Below, in pieces: positions 34,527 through 45,646 of a stretch of DNA of 64,000 nt (position 1 is its first letter; each line of letters starts with the position of its first letter). The position numbers and the translations under genes were made by a program. The DNA lies in the NCBI GenBank assembly GCA_023105745.1, contig JALGQZ010000015.1:6099499-6163498 (forward strand). Reading direction: 5' to 3'. This DNA comes from Austropuccinia psidii. Its lineage: Eukaryota; Basidiomycota; Pucciniomycetes; Pucciniales; Sphaerophragmiaceae. The notes beneath the pieces were generated by a model. The model did no database searches and was not told where the DNA came from. It saw only the letters and a program-made list of their open reading frames with translations.

Positions 34527-35567
34527 CTTTTCAGGATGAAAAGTGTGGAAATCCTTGCAAAGATGTGGGGTGTTGGTAAGGTTGGATGCTGGTTCCCATG
34601 TTTTTCTTTCTGGGCCTTCATTGAATCCTTTCAACTCCACAAGGTACCATAATATATGTCTCTTGAGTTTTGAGTCCAGAAACTGAGCCACTTCCCATTC
34701 TTCTTGCTCTTCCAATATTACTGGTGGTGGGGGCAATTGATGTTTATTTGGGATAGTTGATTGGTTCACTGGTTCCAACAAGGAGACATGAAAGACAGGG
34801 TGAACTGACTTCCATTGTTGAGGCAACTTGAGGTGATATGAATGGCTGCCAATGTTCTTCAGAACTTCAAAGGGTCCACACCATCTTTCTGAGAGTTTCT
34901 TGGTGGGTATTGTTGTGTAGATGTTCTTGGAAGCTAGCCATACTTTGTCCCCAGGTTGGAAATAAGGTGGAATTGCTCTATTTCTATCTGCATACTTCTC
35001 AAAATGCTTTATTGCCGACTCTAATTCTTCTTTGAAAACTTTCTGCAATGATTGGAGTTTTGTTGATAACTTTCCAGCAGGTGTATATTGAGAAATGTAA
35101 ATTGAGTAAAAGCTGTGATTTCTCCCATCAATGGTGAAATAAGGTGGCTGTTTTTTTGATGAATGTTCTGAATTATTATAGGAAAATTCAGTCAGAGGGA
35201 GCCAGGTGTACCAGTAATCTTGATGGTAACTGACATACATCCAAAGATACTGTTCTAGAATCTGATTTACCCTCTCTGTCTGTCCATCTTTTTCAGGGTG
35301 AAAGGAAGTTGAAAGATCTCTTGATATCTTGAGGTGCTGAAATAATTGAGTCCAAAATGATGAAACAAATGAAGAACCTCTATCACTGACAACACTGATT
35401 GAAAGACCATGTTTGGAAAAGACATGACTCATAAAGATTTGCGCTAAGTACAAAGTGATGATTGTTGAATAAGTTGGGATAAAGATTTCCATTTTTGAGA
35501 ATCTGTCTTCAACTACCAAAAATGGAAGATAGTTGCTTGACAGAGGCAATTGAGTGATACAGTCCAT
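34527..35567 (-). pseudogene. Chromo-1 integrase core with chromodomain
   Basis: A long open stretch of about 345 codons. The catalytic triad is visible: Asp2 (M-D-C-I), Asp62 (V-V-S-D-R-G-S-S-F) and Glu98 (Q-T-E-R-V), with the usual 35 residues between the last two. The C-terminal domain is G-D-K-V-W-L and S-V-H-P-V-F-H-V-S-L-L-E-P. Residues about 290-345 are a chromodomain (E-W-E-V, L-V-x-L-K-G-F, T-W-E-P), which in chromoviruses guides integration to marked chromatin. The reading frame is cut by the solo LTR at 34526. The upstream part is separated by stops, so it is a remnant despite its intact core. Confidence 0.88.
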
Positions 35568-35625
35568 TGATAATGAAGTTCAAGGACCAGATGGAATTTT
35601 AACAGGTTTGAGTAATCCAAAGTTT

Positions 35626-35940
35626 TTATGGTGAATGTTCTTGTTTTGTCAACATTGCTGACATGAGAACACATAGGCCTTGATAATTTGATTCATGAAA
35701 GCCCAATAAAAATCCCTCTTGATGAGCTTGGGGGTCTTGGAGGATATCCATTTTAATTTCATGATTGCTTGGGATGACTACTCTATCTTTGAATAATAAC
35801 AATATGGCTTGAGGTTCGATACAATAATCTGAGACTGATTCACCTCTTCCTAATTGCTTGAGAATTTCCTTATAATCTTGGTCTTGCCCTACTTCCTTTT
35901 GAATTTGATTGACTAAATCTGGGAAAACTTCAACTTTCAT
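35626..35940 (-). pseudogene. Chromo-1 RNase H to integrase linker and decayed zinc module
   Basis: This 104-codon stretch includes Q-D-Q-D-Y-K-E-I-L-K and a degenerate integrase N-terminal region (D-I-L-Q-D-P-Q-A-H-Q-E-G), in which the HHCC ligands are largely lost. It is separated from the core by stops around 35568-35625. From 35941 to 36200 sense is lost. Confidence 0.6.
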
Positions 35941-36200
35941 TGAGAAAAGCTTGACTCTTTAATTTCATCTTTCTTGAGAGCTTGCTAAAACTTTTGAGGA
36001 GTCTTTCTGATGAAGTTTTCCCCCCTCTCTGGGTAAAAGTTGTCCCAATGTGATAAGGAATCTGGTAAAGTTTCCAGTCTTCCTGGGCACTAAGTGATAG
36101 AGAAGTGAAATTCAGAGAGAAACTCTGCCCAATGGGCTTGACAATGAGTAAGAACTTTGGAAGACATAAAATATTGAAGGGAAGAGTGGTCTGTAAAGAC

Positions 36201-36707
36201 TTAAAAGGAATCAGAGAGAGAAAGACAAAAGGCTCTCCAGCACTTGAGAGCCAAAACTATGCCAAGGAGGTCCTTGTAATGAATTTCATTGTTGAGATCA
36301 GCAGGGAGGAGCTTGCAACTATCAAATGCAATGGGATGATTTCCTGAGTCATTCACCTGACTCAGTACAGCACTCAAGGAATAATAAGAAGCATAAGTCT
36401 CTAAGATAGTTGATAGAGAAGTATTGAACTGGGATAGGATAGAAGCAGTGGTGAAAGCTTCTTTGAGTATTTGTAACTGACTAAGAGCTTCCTCATTGAA
36501 GATAAAGGGAGAATCTTTTTTAAGGAGGGAAGTGAGAGCAGACATTTGTTTGGAATAATTTCTGATGAGACAAAAGAAGTTGGCAAAGCAAAGGAAAGAT
36601 TGACATGCATTGATGTTCTTTGGCTGAGGCCAATTGGGAATTTGCTTAACTTTGGAAGAATCCATCTCAAGACTTTCACTTGAAACAACATACCCCAAGT
36701 ATTCCAT
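36201..36707 (-). pseudogene. Chromo-1 RT connection and RNase H
   Basis: It covers Y-L-G-Y-V-V-S-S-E (end of RT thumb) through the RNase H start. The first RNase H Asp region reads L-E-T-Y-A-S-Y-Y-S where Chromo-2 has E-T-D-A-S-D-Y-A, so the Asp is lost. It ends L-L-G-I-V-L-A-L-K-C-W-R. It matches Chromo-2 pol block by block. Confidence 0.8.
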
Positions 36708-36760
36708 ACTTGAGGAATGGAATTTACACTTTGAGGCTTTAGAAAAAAAATTATTTTCCC

Positions 36761-37138
36761 TCAGCTTTGGAGGACAGAGGCCACATGTTTGACATGTTCC
36801 TCCTCAGAACCAGAGAAGACCATAATATTGTCTAAGGAGGCTACCACAAAAATATCCCATAACTCAGCAAAGATATCATTCACAAGATTCTGGAATGAAG
36901 AAGGAGCATTGGTCAAGGCAAATGTAATAACAAAATACTCAAAACTACCATATTTAGTTCTGAAAGCAGTTAAGTGCTCATCCCCCTCTTTGATTCTCAG
37001 GAGATTATAAGCACCACACAAACCTATCTTGGAGAAGATAGAAGAACCATTAAAGAAATTAAGGAGCTGATTCATTGAAGGAACAGGGTAACCTTTCTTC
37101 CTAGTGACAGCATTCAGGTTGTGGCAGTTGAAACACAA
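36761..37138 (-). pseudogene. Chromo-1 reverse transcriptase, palm part
   Basis: It shows [37 protein letters not shown] and then A-S-L-D-N-I-M-V where an active enzyme has Y-L-D-D. Both the Tyr and the second Asp are gone, and the Asp of F-S-K-I-D is Gly. A short broken stretch (37139-37218) separates it from the protease frame. Confidence 0.85.
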
Positions 37139-37218
37139 AAGAAGGCCACCATCTTTTTTCTTAACAGAAAGGACAGGTTCTCCTGTTGAAGAGAAGATTT
37201 GCCTTGTGAAACCTTTCT

Positions 37219-38120
37219 CTACATTCTCTGAAATGTAGGCCCGTAGTATTTCTGACTCATGCTTTGATAAAGATTAGTTAACACCACCTGGAGGTAGAAG
37301 ACCATCCAGTTCAATATGATGATTGCAGGCACATGTGGAGGAAGTTTCTCTGCTTTCACCTTGGAGAATATATCCAAATATTGGTGATAAGCAGGAGGGA
37401 CTACCTTTAAAACAGTTTCAATTTCTTCTGTCTCTTCCTCCTCATCCCACTGCTGCTCTAGGCAGGCATGAAAAGATAAAGGAGGAAGGTCCATATCCCC
37501 TTGCAAGTGATTAAGTGAATATATAGCAACATCTTCTCTCAAATATTTTATCTCTTTAAAGACTTCATCTCTTGATTGAAGTAATGACTGAGAGGGATTG
37601 ATACAAGGTACATGCACAGAAGAAGGAAGTGAGGGTGTCTTAAGTTCACCAACCAGAGCAACACTGTTGACAGAAGTGGCCAAGGAATTACTAGCAGAAG
37701 ACCTAATACCACTAGAATCCTTATGACTAGAATCATAGGTGATCAATCCATTTTTCCAATCAATAATAGAATTAAAATGGTAGAGGAAATCATCATCAAA
37801 TATCAGGTCTTCTCCCTTGGGTGAATCTATAATAGAAAAGTCCCATTTAAATCTTGAGAAGGAAGCAAAGTCAACTACACACCTTTTATAATGGGTGATG
37901 AACAAGGAAATGGAGTCATTTGAATCCAGATTGAAAAGAGCAATCTTGTTAGGGAGCTCTGGCATAGTCAATGAGTACTTAACAACAAAATTCTTTGCAA
38001 TAAAAGAGTTTTTAGCACAAGAATCAATGAGAATACTATAAAAAATATCAGAGAAGGGAATATAAGAAATTTGAAAGATTTCTTGACACTAGTATTCAGA
38101 TTGCACAATTGTGCTCTTGA
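37219..38120 (-). pseudogene. Chromo-1 protease and protease-RT spacer
   Basis: Coding sense begins near 38120 with no gag before it. The aspartic protease active site is D-S-C (38017-38025) instead of D-S-G, so it is probably inactive. It continues through D-S-P-K-G-E-D-L-I and an acidic spacer (D-E-E-E-E-T-E-E-I-E) to Y-H-Q-Y-L-D-I-F-S-K-V. A deletion at P-P-H-V-P shifts the frame before RT. Confidence 0.8.
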
Positions 38121-38732
38121 AGGAAATAAGTGAGAATCATTGAAAACAATTCAATAAATTCAATTCAAAATTAAATCAATTATACCTTGAGGAATTCAGT
38201 CAATATCTTCAAAATAAATACAATTTCTTGAGGAAAGAACTTCAAATCAATCAATTAAGTCAAATCTTGAGGATAAATCAGCTATATTGAGGAATAAAAC
38301 TGGTTAAATCAATCAAATCAAATCAGAATCTTGAGGTAAAGTCAATTTTTTTGAATAATCAAATCAATAAATCAATACATCTTGAGAAATTCGAAAATTA
38401 ATAGATGATAACCCCAATTCAATGAAACTCCTGAAATGATGAATCAACTAACCCCAAATTCCAAGTAATAAAATCTGATAGAAGAACCTCAATCTAGACA
38501 GAAAATTAAAATCAAATTGATTGAGAATTAAGAATAAATTGAAATGGTCAGCAGAATTTAAAGAATTAGAAAGAGGGTCAACCTCTATTTAAATGAAATG
38601 AATAAGATGAAAATTGATGAGAGATAACAAAATCATAAAAATAATAAGATAATAAAAATCGTAATGAAAGAATGAGACAAATGAATAAAAATTAATGAAA
38701 GAAAAGAAGCAATGATGAGTTAATTACAATGA
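38121..38732 (-). other. Chromo-1 leader, gag deleted
   Basis: A T-rich (minus strand) leader with repeated TCAAT/TTGATT words, like 59856-60530 in Chromo-2. It joins directly to the pol start: the right side of the join corresponds to the 3' arm of the Chromo-2 frameshift hairpin. About 1.35 kb (all of gag) is absent. TAATTAACTC follows the LTR closely, as in Chromo-2. Confidence 0.7.
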
Positions 38733-39436
38733 TGTCACGGGGGATCTTCTAAATGAACAGGGCCTGGCACTCAGTGAACATAATGACTTATGGAGGGCTC
38801 AAGGGAAGTACTCAAAGGATAAGAGAAATAAGATAAAAGATACAATTCCCACTGATAAAGAATGCCAATTAAAAGAAAAGAAATGAAAATAAAACCAATA
38901 ATAAAGAGTTAACCACAAATAATCCTGAATCACTGTTTCAACTTGTTCAGAAAAGAGAAAAGCATTAATAAGGATATAACCACCAGGACTTTACTGAACA
39001 GGTTCAGGGAAGGCTAAGACTAACTTAATGATTAATAAAATAATACCTCTGACTGAGAAATAAAATAATATTAAATAATAAATCAAATATTTTAATTAAC
39101 TAGGGGCAAAACCCCCAGGTGGGTGAAAGGGGGCTGGTATATGTGAAAAAATGCCAGCCTGGAGTTTGAGGTTTGAGAACCCATGACTGTTTGCTCGAAG
39201 AATCTTTATTTGAGATGTAAACCTATATTGGTGTATCCAATACAGGTTTTCACCTGGATTGAGGAAAATCCTGTATTTGGTAGATCCTGTATTTGTGTTT
39301 TGCCTGTATTGAGCTCTATTGAGGTCTGAAACTGTTTTTGGTGGATCTTCTATGAAACCCCCTTGCTGATTGGGTGTTGGAAAATCTTCAATTGGTAATG
39401 ATTGGTAATGCCCTGCCTGTCTCCATGGCTGTGTCA
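38733..39436 (-). repeat. Chromo-1 5' LTR (704 bp)
   Basis: On the minus strand it starts TGACACAGCC and ends CCCCCGTGACA. It contains the block TAGTTAATTAA that pairs with the sequence following the LTR. Similarity to the 3' LTR is roughly 85 percent by eye, so insertion is old. Confidence 0.8.
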
Positions 39437-40142
39437 ATGTGACAACTAAGGATGAAATCATTACTCCAAAAGAAATTATTGTTTTCTCACTCACTTGTCC
39501 TTCAGTTTGCTCATTGCACACCTCTGTGAGCTGATGTTGACTTAAAAGAGGCCTCTGCTTGCTGTTTTTTCCAAATCATCTTATTGTTCCATTATATCTT
39601 TGTTACCAATAAGCAATTATTAGTTACATATTTTCTTAAGTGTTTTAATTATTTCAGAATCCATCAGAAAGACATAAAATAAAAGAAATCAATTATATAT
39701 TGTTGTAATATTGTTATAAATTAATTTTTGATCCTTTAAATCAACAAGTTATCCATTAAATATCTCTACCATATTCTTTCAAAGGTTCATTGAATCATTA
39801 TTGAGTGGTTTATAATTAATTCTTAAAGTTTTTCTCTAGTATTTTTTCTTCTTCAAGAATTATAATTAGCATTATTCTTGTGAAAGATAATTCTTAAATT
39901 AAAATAATTTTCATTATTTTAAAGAAGTTTTATCATTAAATATGCCTTGTAATTGATTCTTGTAGACAATTACTTCTTACTATTAGAATCACCAGTAATT
40001 CATAACAAGTAAAAGAAATGATTCATTAATTAATTATGTAATTGTGGGTATAATAATTATTTTTATTATATTTTTTAAGAAAAGTCATAGTACTTTTGAT
40101 TCATAGTAATATTATCAATATTTTCATAGACAAATCTTATAT
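39437..40142 (+). repeat. Gyp-B 3' LTR, third piece
   Basis: It aligns inverted with 12745-13470 of the intact solo LTR and ends CAAATCTTATA (CATCTTACA in the solo). Together the three pieces total about 1,870 bases against 1,924 in the intact copy. Confidence 0.85.
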
Positions 40143-41211
40143 GGACCTTTCTGTCAGTGTATAAATTAACACTACTGATCAATTGAGTTGTATTATAAAA
40201 ATTTATTTTTCAATTTGAATTCCTCTACATTTTGTATATTAAGTAATTTCAATCTAGGAGAGAAGAATTCCAGTTTGTGATTTGAATTAAGGTCAACATT
40301 ATGTTACACATTATACTATTATTCTAATAAGGAAACTAACCTATTTTTTAAACAGCTTCACTATAAAAAGCTGTTATTCCTTTCTTTATCTCTGAAGTAA
40401 GGAGGAAAATAAGTAGACTGTTGAGGTACTTATTATTCTTTATACTAAAACTATTGTATGCTCATTAGCTTATGAATTTATCAATTAGTATACATTTCAG
40501 GATAAGACAACATAGTGAATTATCAAAATATTTTATAAGTACATAAAGAAAAAATACCAGGTTAATTCTATTTCTAATTAATCTTTTTCTATAATGTATA
40601 TAACTTTAGACTAATATATATGTAATTTCAGTTATTGTTACTGGTTAATCTTTTATTTCAATGGAAAGACATTTTTAACTAAACTCTTTCATATATAAGG
40701 CGCCTCCTATAATGACAAAGAACAGGATCTTATTTTTATCTGATTTCTTATCTTAAATTCACTTATTATCTTTCTCTCTATTGTTGTTTCTTTTATTATT
40801 ATTTGTTCTTTATTTTTCGTCACATTCACTCTTATATTATTGTTCTTATACTAGTTGCTCTCATCTTTGCATGTTGTTATTGTTGTTTCTCTCCATTGAA
40901 TTTGCAGCTCAAACTTGCCTTTCACCTTAGGTACGTTTCTCTCTCTCTTTTTGGTTTATTGCATATTAATGAAATATCACACCTTAGCTTCTACAAGTTT
41001 CAACAAAGGCTCTTTCAATAAAAACAGGATCTCATTCAGTTTGACATATTCTTGGAGTGATTTTGATGCACTGTCAGGAGAATGACACCATAATGAGAAA
41101 TGGTCAACCGATCCACTTGGCTTCTTATTCTATAGAGAGTTTCCATAGCGCATTGCATTTTTGATGACAAAGGAAACAAGCTACAGTAGCTACCTTTTTT
41201 GAGGTTTTGTG
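40143..41211. other. Intergenic sequence downstream of the secreted-protein gene
   Basis: AT-rich sequence with no similarity that I can see to the LTRs here and no convincing gene. A plus-strand frame at 40803-41021 encodes a hydrophobic run but lacks an ATG start. It probably holds the 3' end of the gene at 41212. Confidence 0.5.
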
Positions 41212-42444
41212 CTAAACTAGTTTGTCTGCGACTTCCAAATCAAGATTTGCGATGGCTTCCATAACGTCGATATCGTTTATTGCTTCCTTAACTTTACGTA
41301 TTACTTCATTTTTGTGGAATATGATTTGCGCAGGTGCAGCCAGGTGTTGCTTTGCCCAAGCTTCGAAGACAACCCAGGAAAAGGCCATCAAGTCGTCCTT
41401 TTGCCTGACGGTGTCAAAAAAATACAAAAGCATTGGTGCAAATACTTGATGTTCTTTTGCAATGTCCAGATCAAATTTGTTGCCACTTTTGATGAAATGT
41501 GAACGTTTCCAAACTTCACTTATAGAATGGAAGGCATTTCTTTGCAATTCTGCTAACTCCGTTGCGGAGAATAAAGGCGTTGAAAACAACTGATTCATAC
41601 GCGAAAGCTTCAGGAGAAGCGCTTTATTTCCATAATCAATTCCTTTAAATATCAAATGACCCTTTTGCTTTAAAATACTGCTAGAGATTCCGTCCGAAAG
41701 CCAATTTTTGTAAATGTCGACGAGCAGTTTGGATTCTTCTTTTTCTAGTCCGAGTTGTTGGAATAACAAATTCCCCGCGAAGCAATTTGTATGAAATAAC
41801 ATGTATCTCCGCTCATTTTTTGCGAGTACCTTTGGAACTGTGAAGTGAATCAAACTTAATTGTCTGTTTTCAAGCAAGAAATTGCAATATCGATCTCTCT
41901 GATGCGATTGGTTTCTTGTTATCTCCTCTAAGGTTTTCCAGTTTCCGTTGAAGTTTGATTTTCGAATCTTTATAGCATCTTCAGGAAGTAATGCTTTTAT
42001 AAAATCTACTGCTTGATTCATAAATTGACTGACTGAGGGTTCCGGTATCTGCCAGGGTTTCAGTGTTTCTTTCTTTTTATTTTTAGGTTTCGAAGACGAT
42101 CCAGCGATACGTTTGCAACAGGGGGTCCGCTGTTGAGTCCGAAGACTTTCGACTGCTGCATGGGTTGATCCGCCGTCATTTGTAGGGCGAACATCTTTTT
42201 CAAAAAGACCTTGATCTCGTCCTGAACTACCTTCGATTTGACACAAGGGCTGTGGTGGGGCGTCAGAGAAGGAAGGCTTTGGCTGCTGTTGCATGACATC
42301 TTTTATTTCCTGACTCTCTCCGGCAATTGAAGGGGTTTTTCTTTTCATTGCCGTTGATGAGCCTATGAGCAAAAAAATCAAGAGGTTTTGTGTCCACGTC
42401 GCGCGAGACCGATGACATTCCGAAGAATGAAATCCACTAGACAT
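41212..42444 (-). CDS. Putative secreted protein, rust-type, unknown function (410 aa)
   Basis: The first in-frame ATG is at 42442-42444; the frame is open further upstream only from a non-ATG codon. The N-terminus has a plausible signal peptide: basic start, hydrophobic core N-L-L-I-F-L-L-I-G (residues 20-28), possible cleavage after S-S-T-A (32). Residues about 33-140 are polar and probably disordered, with a basic patch K-P-K-N-K-K-K. Residues about 145-410 look folded and helix-rich, with no motif I can name. The gene is intact over 1.2 kb, richer in CpG than the repeats around it, and lacks retroelement domains, so I read it as a host gene. Secretion in a rust would make it an effector candidate; this is inference. 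Confidence 0.75.
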   Translation of the reverse strand: MSSGFHSSECHRSRATWTQNLLIFLLIGSSTAMKRKTPSIAGESQEIKDVMQQQPKPSFSDAPPQPLCQIEGSSGRDQGLFEKDVRPTNDGGSTHAAVESLRTQQRTPCCKRIAGSSSKPKNKKKETLKPWQIPEPSVSQFMNQAVDFIKALLPEDAIKIRKSNFNGNWKTLEEITRNQSHQRDRYCNFLLENRQLSLIHFTVPKVLAKNERRYMLFHTNCFAGNLLFQQLGLEKEESKLLVDIYKNWLSDGISSSILKQKGHLIFKGIDYGNKALLLKLSRMNQLFSTPLFSATELAELQRNAFHSISEVWKRSHFIKSGNKFDLDIAKEHQVFAPMLLYFFDTVRQKDDLMAFSWVVFEAWAKQHLAAPAQIIFHKNEVIRKVKEAINDIDVMEAIANLDLEVADKLV

Positions 42445-43061
42445 TTCTCTCTGGGTGATTTGAGGCTCAGAAAACACTCAAAGGCTTCGAAAACAACAGC
42501 GTAGTTTGGTGCAAGATCCACCGACGAGCGCTGAACGAGTTGTTGGTTGTTATCCTTGAAAATAAACTTGAAGGAAGAAGCCTAAACCTCTTACGAGTTA
42601 CGGCCGTCCTTACTGTACTGAGAGGAGCCTGGTTCTTTCTGCTATCTTGTCCAGAAACATGAGGAGGTGGCTCACAGATGGTCATTCTTAAAAGTTCCAT
42701 CGAAACTCGTATCACCCATCAACACACACAACGCAAACGAGTCGCAAGTTACGAAGTCTGACAATCAAACGGCGTTGTCGAAGTATTGGGACATTGGCAC
42801 AGGTCCCTGCACGCCCACTCTTGAAGAAAGGTTATAGTCAAGTATTTTTATAGTACCACATTTGTCACTCTGTTTCTGCGAGGTTGATAGAACAACTTTG
42901 AGAATTAAGAATGGATTTGTTCAAGAAACCATCAAACGTAAAAGAAGGCAGGAACGAAATAAGTGGGAGGCATAGGAATATTTGGGAGTTGAGAGACGAC
43001 GGAAAACTTGGAAAATGAATGCTAGATGATTCTTGTTTCACCTATTTGAGGTAATTATGGG
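42445..43061. promoter_or_regulatory. Upstream region of the secreted-protein gene
   Basis: About 620 bases between the gene and the copia element, CpG-richer than the repeats. TATAAAAA occurs on the minus strand at 42845-42852, about 400 bases before the ATG, an uncertain promoter. A minus-strand frame at 42467-42715 is probably untranslated leader or chance. Confidence 0.4.
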
Positions 43062-43066
43062 GTAAG

Positions 43067-43675
43067 TGTAAAAGTTTGAGAAACTAAAAGTATTTTTTTA
43101 TTAACAATCATGCAAATATGAAAACAAAGAGATATAGGGCATGTACCTAAAAGGTGGATGCAGTTTAATACAACGTTTTAGAAATAAGAAAAGATAAGCT
43201 TTAAGGAGTGGTACAAGGGAGAAATGATCTGGTCAAAGGATTACTTCGTCAGTTTAAAGAGTCTTCACTTGTTAGTGAGTAAAACTGTTTCTCATACCTG
43301 TGGTTAGAGAAGTTGTAAATGATAATAAAAGAAGGATAAGAAGTTAATGTTTCTGTTGCAATGTAAGTGATTGAGGATGGTACAACAAATAAAATAGAAA
43401 GAATAGAAATGATTCTAAGGGAATGAATGAGACGGCTAAGTAAGAAAAGAAAATAGGTTGAGGGCACGGAAACATTCTCTGCTGGGTAGGAGTCTAGCTC
43501 CTTTTAAGCTAATCAAGGCCATGGCTATACGTTGTGGCCTGCCACTTCTGGACAGTGGTCCACTGATTTACTGAGCTGAGTAAACGATGCTCAGTCAGTC
43601 TTAAGTACTCTTTGTGCTTTTGCACTGGGAGTGAGACCGTGCTCACCTAAACCCTTTTGGGTGGAAATTTCCTCA
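43067..43675 (-). repeat. Cop-1 3' LTR (609 bp)
   Basis: On the minus strand it starts TGAGGAAATTTCC and ends CTTTTACA. It is the same length as 48420-49028 and aligns end to end. The RNase H frame reads 85 bases into it. Confidence 0.93.
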
Positions 43676-45641
43676 TCCCCCCTCTCACCCAGTCGCAAAA
43701 GCCAGAGCTCTTGCAAGGACTTTTCTGACATTTCCTTATTGACTGATTTCGTTAGAAAATTGGCTAGCATGTGAGCTGAGGGTATGTAGCGTAGGCAGAC
43801 TATTTGGCGCTGAATAGCCTCCTTGATGAAGTGCAGCTGGATGTCAACATGTTTCAGGCGCTTGTTATTTAGGTTGCAGTCCCCATTGGCGGTCTTTATG
43901 CAAGCTTGATTAACCTCATATATAAGGATTGGTTCTCTTAACGTTAGCAGCTTTGCTTCTTCACACCACTGCTTGAACCACATTATCTCTGAGGTGAGGT
44001 CACACAGAGATTTATACTCTGCTTCTGCAGTTGAGATTGAGACAGATGGCTGTTTACAAGTCTTCCAGAAGATCAGGCAGCGGTGAAAGCATGCTAGGTA
44101 CCCCGTGGTTGAGTGGCGAGTGACTTGGCAGTTGCCCCAGTCAGCCTCACTGAAGGCTGTTATGCCGTTGGTTTGCTTTCTAGGGTAGTAGAGTCCCTTG
44201 TTTTGCGACTCATTCAAGTACTTGAGCACATGCAGGAATGCCTGCCAGTGCCTTAGTCCTGGAGATTCAAGATACTGGGAAAGTGTACTCACAGCAAATG
44301 ATAGGTCTGGTCGTGTTGCTGTACTAAGGTAGTTGATGCTGCCAATTGCACTTCTGTAATTGGTGTTGAGTCTTTTGAATGCCTGTATCTCGTCAGATGT
44401 GGCTGGAGAGAGGTGTTCATTTGGCCTTAATGGTGTTGCCACTGGTTTGCAGTTGCTCAACCCATATTGTTCTAGCAAGGCCTCAGAAAAATGCTGCTGG
44501 TCTAGGCTAATGCCGCCTTTCAGTTGGTGGATTTTCACCCCTAGCATAAGATCAGCCGGTCCAACATCCATGATTTCCAACTCCTTCTGTATCTCTTTTT
44601 CAAAGCTGGCAGGGTCATTGCTGAAGATTGCTATGTTGTCAATGTGCATGTATAGCCCCACAGGATTTTTCCCGGGCCTATGGAAGATGCAGGGGTCCAG
44701 AATGCAAGCAGAGAAGTTTACCAAGGTCAGCCAGTTTTTTAGCCTTTCGTACCATGCGAGTGGTGCCTGGCGCAGTCGCTATCTTGCCTTGTTCAGCCTG
44801 AGGCAATAGAGTTTCCTATTTAGGTCAAGTCCTTGTGGTATACTTAGGTAGACAGTTTCTTTAAGCGGGGTGTTGAGGAAGGCACTTTTGATGTTGATTT
44901 TGTGGAACTGCAGGTTGTTGACACATGCGAACACAATCAAGGTGCGTAATGAGTTCAAGCGGCCGGTTGGAGCATAAGTTTTGTCAAAGTCCACTTCTAT
45001 GGATTGAGTAAAGCCTTAGGCACAGAGTCAGGCTTTGTGTTTGATTTCTTCGTTAAATTTGTTCTTCTTTATCTTGAATACCCACATAGTTCCAACAAGT
45101 TTGTAGTCCTCTTGAAGTTCCACTACATCCCATACTTTTAGGGTGGCCATATTGATAAGTTCCTTCTTGATGGCTTGCTGCCGGAGTGAGCCGTTTTCAG
45201 AGTTTATTGCCCCCCTATAAGTGTTAGGAGCTTCATCAACAAGTGTTAAGAGAGCATTTGCTCTTCTTTTGTACGGAAGACTATTGAGGTCGTCCACTGC
45301 TGAATTTATTAGTGTTGGATGTTGGGGGCCTATAATTCTGAGTCAAAGAGGTGGAGCAGGTGGTTGTTCAGTGGTGTCTAATGTTTGATCCACTTGAGGT
45401 TCAGCATCAGCAACAGCCTGTATTGTACTGGTTAAATTGCCGGTGTTGACAGTTTCGGCAAATGTCTCAGTGTTAGGTGGGCAAGATGCATTGATGTCCT
45501 TGTGGAAGAATGTAAGTGTGTCTTCATTTGTTGTTGAGAGTTTTGGGAAAAGTTGTTCATTGAAGGTTTCATGGTGTGTGACTGATACTTTTGAGTCTTT
45601 TAAGCAGACAATGCCATAGGCAGTGTTGTTGTAGCCAATTA
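43591..45641 (-). pseudogene. Cop-1 reverse transcriptase and RNase H
   Basis: Three open blocks (45028-45297, 44779-44994, 43591-44724) make one copia RT-RNase H. Seen: W-D-V-V-E-L, G-T-M-W-V-F-K-I-K, F-D-K-T-Y-A-P-T-G-R, then I-K-S-A-F-L-N, where the first catalytic Asp (D-V/I-K) is Asn, and M-H-I-D-N-I in place of Y-V-D-D. RNase H shows S-I-N-Y-L-S-T-A-T-R-P-D, A-D-W-G-N and S-T-A-E-A-E-Y. Stops lie at the block joins. The element's right-hand (N-terminal) part abuts the TSD of the solo LTR at 45642. Confidence 0.9.
43676..43689 (-). other. Polypurine tract of Cop-1
   Basis: On the minus strand GGTGAGAGGGGGGA abuts the TG of the 3' LTR. Confidence 0.75.
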
Positions 45642-45646
45642 GTATT

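Larger units (their letters stand above)
15311..39436 (-). mobile_element. Chromo-1: gag-less chromovirus (Ty3/gypsy), heavily nested into
   Basis: Two LTRs of one subfamily bound it: 15311-16003 (3') and 38733-39436 (5'), clearly more alike than either is to other chromovirus LTRs here. Its own sequence is about 8.4 kb once 18434-19996, 20328-32457 and 32501-34526 are set aside. Reading right to left: LTR, leader, protease, RT, RNase H, integrase with chromodomain, a 2.7-kb 3' region with an antisense gene, polypurine tract, LTR. Gag is missing. It sits inside the Gyp-B LTR: host LTR sequence lies at 15310 and at 39437. Confidence 0.8.

Noticed and set aside
40803..41021. 72-codon hydrophobic plus-strand frame
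   Set aside because: It has a non-ATG start, low complexity and no neighbouring signals; hydrophobic runs are common in T-rich DNA.
42467..42715. 82-codon minus-strand frame upstream of the secreted-protein gene
   Set aside because: It overlaps the likely leader of that gene and has no domain; it is not needed to explain the sequence.
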